Shown piece by piece: positions 5,906 to 11,958 of a DNA stretch of 11,958 bases. Below the pieces are notes generated by a model, which saw nothing but the letters and a program-made list of their open reading frames with translations, did no database searches and was not told the origin of the DNA. The DNA is taken from the NCBI GenBank assembly GCA_002419125.1, contig DIFL01000046.1, positions 21,277 to 33,234 on the forward strand, read 5' to 3'. The position numbers and the translations under genes are program-made. This DNA comes from Candidatus Dojkabacteria bacterium UBA5749 (GTDB lineage: Bacteria; Patescibacteriota; Dojkabacteria; SC72). The number at the start of each line of letters is the position of its first letter. Position 1 is the first letter of the stretch.

Positions 5906-7045
5906 ATGACAATCATAATCAATATCCTTCTTTTGCTTGGTGTAATAAGTATTCTAACTTTTGTGCATGAATTAGGTCATTTTCTTGCAGCAAGATTAGT
6001 GAAAGCAAAGGTAATTGAATTTGCTATTGGTTTCGGTCCTAAGATTTTTTCAAGAAAAAGAAAAGGCACTATATTTAGCCTTAGAGCACTACCCTTTGGT
6101 GGGTATGTAAAGATATTAGGAGATGGAGATCCTACCTCTGAAAAAGAGAGTAGGAAGGAAAGTGGCAATTTAAAAAACAAAAGTAAATGGGCACAGATGT
6201 TTGTAATGTTAGCTGGTGTAACTATGAATATACTCTTAGCTATCTCTCTCTATACTGTATATTTGGGTAGTAACGGATGGAAAATGAGTGTAAGTAATAC
6301 CTATGAGACCTTTAAACCTGTAGGGGCGGTAATTTCAAAAGAAAGATACTCAGATGTCCCATATGAAATAGCAACAGAAGATGGTGCATTCAAATCAGGA
6401 ATGTATGAGAAGGGATATATTGTAAATGTAAATGGGGAAAGTATTGATAGCCATTTAGAACTCCCGAAGGTATTAAGCAATTACAAGGAGCAGTTAGTTG
6501 ATATATACGCCTGTACCGAGGAAGAAGAGTGTAGTACGTTTAATGTAGAAGTTAACAAAGAGGGTAAAATCGGTGTATATACAGGGAATAACTACGATGT
6601 GTTTATCGACTATACAAACAACAAGATTTTTTCAGGTGTGAGTCATTCTATCAATGTGGTTAAACTAACAGTAGGAGCTCTATCTAGTTTGATATCTCAA
6701 GCAAAAGAGAGTGGGGATTATTCAGAGATTTCTAATACTGTAAGTGGGCCCATAGGTATTTACTTTATTATCGATTATTTTAAAACATTGGGAGTAATTA
6801 CTTTCTTAGGTATTTTAGCTGATTTATCTCTTTCGTTGGCTGTAATTAATTTACTTCCAATACCAGCTCTAGATGGTGGGAGATTCTTTATTCTTTTTAT
6901 TGAATCTGTATTAAAAAAAGATTTAAATGAGAGGATAGAGGCTTTGATTATAAATATAAGTTTTGGACTCCTTATGGTCTTTATTGTCCTTGTCATGATT
7001 AAGGATATTGTTAATATTGATCAGTTGAAAAGTTTGTTTAAATAG
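5906..7045 (+). CDS. rseP: RseP/RasP-type site-2 zinc metalloprotease (M50B) with one PDZ domain
   Basis: This 379-residue integral membrane protease cleaves substrates inside the membrane, such as anti-sigma factors or leftover signal peptides. The first helix carries HELGH (21-25), where His21 and His25 bind zinc and Glu22 is catalytic. The conserved ALPFGGYVKILGDGD segment follows, then a second helix (about 95-118). A single PDZ-like region lies near 150-235 (SGMYEKGYIVNVNGESI). GPIGI precedes the last helices, and LPIPALDGGR supplies the third zinc ligand, Asp323. One PDZ domain resembles Bacillus RasP more than E. coli RseP, which has two. It lies 25 bases after frr. The uppS, cdsA and dxr genes that often separate these two are absent, which fits an organism with reduced lipid synthesis. 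No anti-sigma factor is visible, so the substrate is unknown. The two envelope protein genes follow. Confidence 0.94.
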   Translation: MTIIINILLLLGVISILTFVHELGHFLAARLVKAKVIEFAIGFGPKIFSRKRKGTIFSLRALPFGGYVKILGDGDPTSEKESRKESGNLKNKSKWAQMFVMLAGVTMNILLAISLYTVYLGSNGWKMSVSNTYETFKPVGAVISKERYSDVPYEIATEDGAFKSGMYEKGYIVNVNGESIDSHLELPKVLSNYKEQLVDIYACTEEEECSTFNVEVNKEGKIGVYTGNNYDVFIDYTNNKIFSGVSHSINVVKLTVGALSSLISQAKESGDYSEISNTVSGPIGIYFIIDYFKTLGVITFLGILADLSLSLAVINLLPIPALDGGRFFILFIESVLKKDLNERIEALIINISFGLLMVFIVLVMIKDIVNIDQLKSLFK

Positions 7046-7080
7046 AGTACCTTTTAGTAAGAAATTAATTAACTGCTCTA

Positions 7081-8484
7081 ATGGCATTAAAGTTAACAAA
7101 AAATAGTACTATCATTTTAACCAGTATAATACTGGTATTATCTATAGCATTAGGATTTCTAGTATGGAGAGTTAATCAGAAAGAGACTACAGCTCCTACA
7201 GAAAGTTCCGCAATGGGAGAGGGGTGTAATTATGGTGAATTTTGTACAGGGGGAGAGCCCTGTTATTGGCCATATGTTGCATATTGTGATGTTTCTCAGC
7301 CACAAGGTTCATATAATGGAACTTGTACCTGTAGGACATGGGAATGGCAACAAGCAAACGATCCGACCTATGCTTGCAAGGATAATGCCCCGAGGTGTAC
7401 ACCTGCGGCGCCTGGAGGTAATTATGAATTATGTTGTACATATAATGATTGTGATGACCCGGCCTGTCAGGATGGTAGCCCAAATACTGTGGAAGTTGTA
7501 TGTAATGCGAGATGTACGGGCTGTAATAACCCCTATGTATACCAAACAAGATATAAATTAATTGAAGAAGCCCCTGCTTGTGGGGATGGGACCAAAGACC
7601 CCGGAGAGGCATGTGATCCACAGGCAAGCCCAACGGGTTGTGCAACAGGATCTACTTGTACGAACGAATGTATTTGTGATGTTAACCCTTTTTGTGGAGA
7701 TGGGACAAAAGATCCCGGAGAGGCATGTGATCCACAGGCAAGCCCAACAGGCTGTACAACAGGATCTACTTGTACAGATAATTGTATATGTAATGTTGAT
7801 CCTTACTGTGGAGATAGCAAATTGAACACAGGTGAAGAATGCGAGAATGGAGACCCTTCTGGAGTCTCATGCTCTTGGAGTACATGTGACCAGACAACCT
7901 GTTTATGCCTTCCTCCTGGGCTTAATATTTCTAAAGCTGTTTCAGAGAGTTGTATAGATGAAGGAACACAAAACCCCTCATCCCAACTAATATATACAAT
8001 CACTGTAACAAATACTGGAGAAGGAATAGGGAAGGTAAGACAGATAGAAGATGTACTAGATTCAAAAATAGTAACTGCAGGAATAGTGCCTTCGGATATT
8101 ACTGGAGGAGGAGTATATTCATCTGGAAAAATACTATGGAGTTTTACACCTAGTTTAGAAATACCTTCAGGAACTACCCTAACATATTCTTACAAATTAG
8201 TAATACTAAAGGATAATTTTGGTACTTACGACAATACAGTTACGTTAACTCCTGAAAGTGGAGATACTATTCAAGCTACTGCAAATATTGAAGCAGATTG
8301 TATAATAACGATACCTCAAACAGGAATCTTTGATTCTACTTTGGGAAGAATATCTGTAGGTTTTGTATTACTTCTATTAGGAGGATTCGTATACAACCTA
8401 CCTTCAAACATTTTTGATTTTAGTTCTAGACAAAACAAATTCAAATACAGGGTAAAATTTGAAAGTAAGTTATTTAAAAAATAA
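7081..8484 (+). CDS. Cys-rich surface protein with CGDG repeats, DUF11-like domain and C-terminal IPQTG motif
   Basis: The 467-residue product begins with a short Lys-containing stretch and a hydrophobic helix (about 10-30), a signal peptide or anchor. A Cys-rich region (about 49-280) follows. Its second half is three 38-residue repeats starting at residues 167, 205 and 243 (CGDGTKDPGEACDP type), like the disulfide-rich repeats of myxobacterial and other bacterial surface proteins. Residues about 281-407 form a DUF11-like beta sandwich (LIYTITVTNTGEG). IPQTG at 411-415, followed by IFD, precedes a hydrophobic helix (about 424-440) and a basic 27-residue tail. This layout resembles a sortase-type cell-wall sorting signal. 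The tail is longer than usual, so it may instead be a plain anchor. No sortase gene is in the window. The protein probably sits on the outer surface with many disulfides. Its function is not known. The next gene starts only 3 bases after its stop. Confidence 0.8.
   Translation: MALKLTKNSTIILTSIILVLSIALGFLVWRVNQKETTAPTESSAMGEGCNYGEFCTGGEPCYWPYVAYCDVSQPQGSYNGTCTCRTWEWQQANDPTYACKDNAPRCTPAAPGGNYELCCTYNDCDDPACQDGSPNTVEVVCNARCTGCNNPYVYQTRYKLIEEAPACGDGTKDPGEACDPQASPTGCATGSTCTNECICDVNPFCGDGTKDPGEACDPQASPTGCTTGSTCTDNCICNVDPYCGDSKLNTGEECENGDPSGVSCSWSTCDQTTCLCLPPGLNISKAVSESCIDEGTQNPSSQLIYTITVTNTGEGIGKVRQIEDVLDSKIVTAGIVPSDITGGGVYSSGKILWSFTPSLEIPSGTTLTYSYKLVILKDNFGTYDNTVTLTPESGDTIQATANIEADCIITIPQTGIFDSTLGRISVGFVLLLLGGFVYNLPSNIFDFSSRQNKFKYRVKFESKLFKK
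7579..7917 (+). repeat. Three in-frame 114-base tandem repeats
   Basis: Units begin with the TGT codon at 7579, 7693 and 7807, giving an exact period of 114 bases (38 codons). Units 1 and 2 differ at about 17 of 114 bases, many of them silent, and encode nearly the same CGDG(T)KDPGEACDPQASPTG run. Unit 3 is much more diverged but keeps the Cys spacing. This points to a fairly recent duplication of unit 1 or 2 within the surface protein gene. Confidence 0.85.
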
Positions 8485-8487
8485 CAG

Positions 8488-11400
8488 ATGGAAGAAGAAT
8501 TCAAAATAGAGAAAGAGAAACCTAGAGTAATTCAACAGATTCTCTCAATAAAAAATCTTGTTATTCTAATCTGTATATTAATAATTACCTCAATTGGAAC
8601 ATTAGTTTGGCAGTACACTCTTAATAGTAAAATATCACAAGGTTTGAAGGGAGTATACATAACAGATATTACAGATAGAAGTGCAGTTGTCTCTTGGGTA
8701 ACTTCCCAACCAGTTAAAACAGAATTACTTTATTCAGAAGAAAAAATTGAATCAGTAATCAATAAAATTAAGGCTAAGAGAGGTTATGACATAAGAGATC
8801 TAGAAGAGGTGGACGAATTAGAATACAGATTAAAGAAAAGGGGCAATTATTATGTCCACTCCGTACTTCTAAGAAATCTCTCTCCTCAAACAGAATACTA
8901 TTTTGCATTGAAGAACGGTTTGTTTTTAAATAGTAGTGCATATATTAATTACTTCTCAACCTCAAAAGAATTTGATCAGATAGACACACCAGATATTGCA
9001 TACGGAAATGTTATGAACCAAGAGGGTGAGTTAATTTCTGATACCTTGTTGATATTTGAGATGACTAATGAAAATGATGATAACAAATCACAACAAGTAA
9101 GCTACGTGATGGATGGGAACACTGGTTGGTCTATTAATATTAGAAATCTTCTAGATAGTAAGTTAGAACAGAAGTATGTTAAGGATGAACAAAGCTATTT
9201 AGGCATGTATATCATCAATGCTTCAGGAGAAATTATTACCAGGATATTGGATGAAGATATGATTAAACCTGCTGAAAATATTAGCACATATGATAATGAG
9301 TATAAGAAAGAAGAGAGTAATGTTAAAGGAGTAATGGCAGTTTTAATAGATGGCTCATGTACTTGTGAGAATTGTACAGTTAGCTGTCCAACAGGTTACG
9401 AGAGCTCCTGTCCAAGTGGGTGGAATTGTACTAGTAAAACAGTGACCTGTACAAAAAAGTATAGATGTAGTGATGGGGAACAATCAACTTGTGGTACGAA
9501 TAGTAAGACTTGTTATCTAAAGACAAGTCCTAAACAAACTTGTACCTGCGAGTCATGTACACCTTACTGTCTAACAGGATATACTTTTTCTTGTCCTGTA
9601 GGTTGGAACTGTGCAACAATGAATTCTGCTTGTGAGAAATATGATTCTTGTACGGGCGATAGATGCGGGACTCAGTCGGGAGCTACCTGTTATAAGCCAA
9701 CTAGTCAAAAGGAGGAGTGTTCTTGTCCAGCATGTCAACCGAAATGTCCAGATGGTTTCCATTTTGAAGCATGTAAAGAGGGATATAACTGTTCAACAGC
9801 ACATTCAAGTTGTACCCAGAGAGATTCTTGTACTGGCCAAAGATGTGGACCAATCTCAACAAAAGGTCCTGTCTGTTATAAGGAGACTACCTTAAAGACT
9901 CCAGATCCAATTGAACCAGTTAAAGAAACTCCAGATAGTTGTGCAGTGAAATGGGATAATTATTCACCAGAAAGGAAACAATCTTATTATTGGTGCTACT
10001 GTTCAAATCCTTCCTATTCTGCATGTGTAGGAGCGCTTGATTTATATAGTACTTATGAGAGTAGTTGTTCAAAGTATTGTGCGGTAATGGAAGAGACATC
10101 CAATCAAAAATTTAATAATTGCGAGCAAGACAAACTTAGGGAGAAAAGTGGTACTCTAATAACATGCGAATATGGATGTCAAGACAACGGAAACGACAAG
10201 GATGATATCTGTAAGTCAAAACCAATTGATCTTCCACAGGAGATTACATGTTCTGATTATAAAGATATGCCATCTTGTAGAGAGGTATATGGAAGTTGTA
10301 AATGGTCTTTTGCAGATCAGGAATGTTTAACTAGTAGTCCCATTGTTACTACAAACTGTTCAAGTATTACCAATGAAAGCACTTGTAATGGAAGCAATAA
10401 CTGTGAGTTTGTTGGAGGCAAGTGCCAAGAAGTTGATACCAATGGATATATAGTCGGCTGGGCTCAAGAAGGGACTGAGAATGCCTATTGTACAGGACTA
10501 AGAGATGGTAATGGAAATATTCTAGGTATTAACGATGGAACATTCTCAATATCGACGCATCAAAACAATAGTAGTTGCTCTTTAGATATACTTGCCCATG
10601 AAGTAGATTTGGCTAGCCAAATGCCAGGGTATAACTCAGAACAGGGGACATGGGAAGCTGGCTATAAATGTAGGGTCGGAGAGTATCAGGCAAATGGCTA
10701 TGGGAACAATGTAATAGTAACTCAACCTAATGGTGAAGAAGTTATATACGCACATTTGAAAGAGGCGAGTTGTGACGGGGTAATTAAAACTGGTCAATCT
10801 GGGGGTGTAGATCCTCATTTGCATGTAGAGGTCCTTTGTTCTGATGAAGATGATTGTGGTAATTGTTTAGGTGATAAGAACCCATGTAGTGCAATACCTG
10901 GCGGTTGTTTTAGTTGCACAAACACAGTTAAGATTGCTGCTGTTCAAGGAGATACTCCCCAGACAAAGGGTATAAAAGATACAAGAGATTTATTCTCTTT
11001 AATTTCCAAAGTTAGAGCTGCTGATTATGAATATTTGAATCCCGCAGAATTGATTGAAGATTTAGCTTTGCCAGAGGGTTCATACGCTGTTAAATTTGCA
11101 ACAACAAGTAAGACAACAGATTTTATTAAAACAGATGATACTCATATTGTCTTTTTTGAAGATGCTAATGATAATGGGAAATTAGATGCCGATGAAATAA
11201 TACTCTCTCCATATGAAGCACAAATGGAATACAATGTAGCATTTGAAAGAACAGCAGATTCATTTAAACTTGTTCTCCAGGAGGGATACAATCTTGTTTC
11301 TTTCCCAATACTGTTTAAAGATGAAAATGAAAAGGAAATTAAGAAAGCAAGTGAATTAATAGAATATCTAAATAAACAAGGAGCAGAAATTACATCAATA

Positions 11401-11814
11401 ACTATTTACAGGGGAGGAAAATTCATGCCATATGTCATAAGAGATGGAAAGAGTTTTGGAGATGATTTCAATATATTGCCTGGTGAAGGATACTTTGTAA
11501 AATCTAATTCTAGTGGAGAGTTCCTCTATTCAGGTACTAAGGTGAAAGATGGTTTAGAGATTCTTCTGTATGAAGGTTGGAATTTAGTAAATATATATAA
11601 CTCGAATGTAAATAGCTATTCTGGATTTGAAATATTAAAACAGATGAAGGATCAATCTGTTGGAGCAGATATACTCAATAAATGGGAAGATGGTATGTAT
11701 GAAGGAATAGTAAGTGAGGAAAGTGGAGAGTATGGTACTGATTTCAATGTATATCAAAACAGAGGATACTTTGTAAGAGTGAGAGAAAATAGTGGACCAT
11801 TTACTCCTAAGTAG
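8488..11814 (+). CDS. Large multidomain Cys-rich envelope protein with a degenerate M23/LytM-like peptidase domain
   Basis: The 1108-residue protein has a cytoplasmic N-terminus and one membrane helix (about 23-42); the rest is probably outside. A fibronectin III-like domain (about 52-160) is followed by a beta-rich region (about 165-280). Three 60-residue Cys-rich repeats start at 291, 352 and 411. More Cys-rich sequence follows, including two short C-x8-C-x6-C units at about 588 and 624. An M23-like domain (about 655-785) has HEVD (704-707), GYGNNVIV, YAHL with His756 and PHLHVEV with His777 and His779. M23 enzymes cut peptidoglycan crosslinks. The first motif is HxxD rather than HxxxD, so activity is uncertain. 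A calcium-loop-like DANDNGKLDADE (892-903) and two related C-terminal modules (EGYNLVSFP at 932, EGWNLVNIY at 1029, each closing with GYFV) finish the protein. Its gene starts 3 bases after the preceding surface protein, so they are cotranscribed and may work together. Confidence 0.82.
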   Translation: MEEEFKIEKEKPRVIQQILSIKNLVILICILIITSIGTLVWQYTLNSKISQGLKGVYITDITDRSAVVSWVTSQPVKTELLYSEEKIESVINKIKAKRGYDIRDLEEVDELEYRLKKRGNYYVHSVLLRNLSPQTEYYFALKNGLFLNSSAYINYFSTSKEFDQIDTPDIAYGNVMNQEGELISDTLLIFEMTNENDDNKSQQVSYVMDGNTGWSINIRNLLDSKLEQKYVKDEQSYLGMYIINASGEIITRILDEDMIKPAENISTYDNEYKKEESNVKGVMAVLIDGSCTCENCTVSCPTGYESSCPSGWNCTSKTVTCTKKYRCSDGEQSTCGTNSKTCYLKTSPKQTCTCESCTPYCLTGYTFSCPVGWNCATMNSACEKYDSCTGDRCGTQSGATCYKPTSQKEECSCPACQPKCPDGFHFEACKEGYNCSTAHSSCTQRDSCTGQRCGPISTKGPVCYKETTLKTPDPIEPVKETPDSCAVKWDNYSPERKQSYYWCYCSNPSYSACVGALDLYSTYESSCSKYCAVMEETSNQKFNNCEQDKLREKSGTLITCEYGCQDNGNDKDDICKSKPIDLPQEITCSDYKDMPSCREVYGSCKWSFADQECLTSSPIVTTNCSSITNESTCNGSNNCEFVGGKCQEVDTNGYIVGWAQEGTENAYCTGLRDGNGNILGINDGTFSISTHQNNSSCSLDILAHEVDLASQMPGYNSEQGTWEAGYKCRVGEYQANGYGNNVIVTQPNGEEVIYAHLKEASCDGVIKTGQSGGVDPHLHVEVLCSDEDDCGNCLGDKNPCSAIPGGCFSCTNTVKIAAVQGDTPQTKGIKDTRDLFSLISKVRAADYEYLNPAELIEDLALPEGSYAVKFATTSKTTDFIKTDDTHIVFFEDANDNGKLDADEIILSPYEAQMEYNVAFERTADSFKLVLQEGYNLVSFPILFKDENEKEIKKASELIEYLNKQGAEITSITIYRGGKFMPYVIRDGKSFGDDFNILPGEGYFVKSNSSGEFLYSGTKVKDGLEILLYEGWNLVNIYNSNVNSYSGFEILKQMKDQSVGADILNKWEDGMYEGIVSEESGEYGTDFNVYQNRGYFVRVRENSGPFTPK
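9358..9879 (+). repeat. Three diverged Cys-rich repeats of about 60 codons
   Basis: Units begin at 9358, 9541 and 9718 and encode 61, 59 and about 54 residues. The shared pattern is CxCxxC, xxxC, a Gly-aromatic pair, G(W/Y)NC, a Cys six to seven residues later, a CG pair and a final CY. The bases have diverged well beyond the protein pattern, so this is an old duplication held by its disulfide framework. Confidence 0.8.
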
Positions 11815-11841
11815 ATTTTGTAGATGAAATCTTTAGAAGTG

Positions 11842-11850
11842 TGATATAAT
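11842..11850 (+). promoter_or_regulatory. Extended -10 promoter of rpsU
   Basis: TGATATAAT is a perfect TATAAT (11845-11850) with the TG of an extended -10 element one base upstream. No good -35 lies 16-18 bases before it, which extended -10 promoters do not need. The predicted start near 11857 gives a leader of about 22 bases holding the Shine-Dalgarno. Confidence 0.6.
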
Positions 11851-11866
11851 TCCAAAGTTTAATTTG

Positions 11867-11874
11867 AAGGAGGT
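11867..11874 (+). promoter_or_regulatory. Perfect Shine-Dalgarno of rpsU
   Basis: AAGGAGGT lies four bases before the ATG at 11879. It is the only clear Shine-Dalgarno in front of any gene in the window, which makes it unusual here and firmly sets the rpsU start. Confidence 0.9.
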
Positions 11875-11878
11875 AAAT

Positions 11879-11958
11879 ATGGCTGTCATAGTTCATGCTA
11901 ATGAAAATATAGATAGTGCCCTTAAAAGACTTCATAGAGAGGTTATGAGAGAAAAGAT
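11879..11958 (+). CDS. rpsU: Start of ribosomal protein bS21; 3' end outside window
   Basis: Twenty-six codons are visible, beginning MAVIVHANENIDSALKRL and continuing HREVMREK. The short N-terminal strand followed by 'E(N/P)xDxALKRLxREVxRE' is the hallmark of bS21, the small basic protein near the 3' end of 16S rRNA and the mRNA exit channel. It has its own extended -10 promoter 65 bases after the envelope protein gene and a perfect Shine-Dalgarno, in contrast to every other gene here. The family is usually 55-70 residues long, so most of the gene lies outside the window. Confidence 0.88.
   Translation, partial: MAVIVHANENIDSALKRLHREVMREK

Noticed and set aside
7025..7080. Promoter for the envelope protein pair (TTGAAA at 7025) and a 7-pair stem ending just before the ATG at 7081
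   Set aside because: No acceptable -10 lies 16-18 bases from the TTGAAA, and the stem has a 20-plus-base loop and a wobble pair, so neither is convincing.
7232..7825. Open frames in the other forward phases (7232-7561 and 7562-7825) and a long reverse frame (7196-7645) over the Cys-rich region
   Set aside because: They overlap the surface protein gene, their repeats are only its repeats read out of phase, and their composition is not protein-like.
1813..11814. No gene in the window ends in TGA (nine of nine stops are TAA or TAG), hinting at a reassigned UGA codon as in some CPR lineages
   Set aside because: No in-frame TGA occurs in any of the clear genes, so there is no sign of reading through it. 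Nine stops are too few in AT-rich DNA to infer loss of UGA as a stop.
11813..11834. Possible terminator AGATTT-loop-AAATCTTT after the large envelope protein gene
   Set aside because: Six AT-rich pairs and only a short T run are too weak to support a terminator call.
1..11958. CRISPR array, tRNA, rRNA, insertion sequence or attachment site
   Set aside because: No spaced short repeats, cloverleaf sequence, transposase or flanking direct repeats were seen. The only tandem repeats are inside the two envelope protein genes.

Overview
The window is AT-rich and densely packed. All ten genes lie on the + strand, with gaps of 3 to about 110 bases. It most resembles the genome of a Candidate Phyla Radiation (Patescibacteria) bacterium. 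Reasons are the compressed translation cluster, huge Cys-rich envelope proteins carried on single N-terminal anchors, and a C-terminal IPQTG-type motif before a membrane segment. A low-GC lineage such as Dojkabacteria or a Microgenomates relative is plausible, but I cannot place it from this sequence alone.

Layout: (1) 1-1002 holds the end of rpsB, carrying an unusual helix-hairpin-helix tail, and tsf (EF-Ts) with a duplicated N-terminal UBA-like unit. (2) 1018-5262 is a possible inserted operon: an operator-like dyad, a good sigma70-type promoter, a ThiF/E1-like adenylyltransferase, a protein resembling the autoinducer-synthase/FeeM branch of N-acyltransferases, and a roughly nine-helix membrane histidine kinase with a GAF domain. 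(3) 5278-7045 has a second promoter, frr (ribosome recycling factor) and rseP (site-2 protease). (4) 7081-11814 holds two Cys-rich envelope proteins 3 bases apart. The second carries a degenerate M23/LytM peptidase domain. (5) 11842 to the end holds an extended -10 promoter, a perfect Shine-Dalgarno and the start of rpsU (bS21).

The common bacterial order is rpsB-tsf-pyrH-frr-...-rseP. Here the pyrH slot is filled by the ThiF/acyltransferase/kinase genes, and uppS, cdsA and dxr are missing between frr and rseP. The most interesting idea is that this slot encodes a small-molecule signalling module. The ThiF protein would activate a carboxylate, the acyltransferase-like protein would build an acylated product, and the multi-helix kinase might sense it. 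The domain assignments come from the sequence; the link between them is inference.

The second strong observation concerns translation starts. None of the eight complete genes has a recognisable Shine-Dalgarno, while rpsU has a perfect one. This mirrors the rpsU exception known from Bacteroidetes, where bS21 helps hide the anti-Shine-Dalgarno. In addition, both predicted internal promoters (thiF and frr) give short leaders in which an inverted repeat starts near the predicted transcription start and runs into the start codon.
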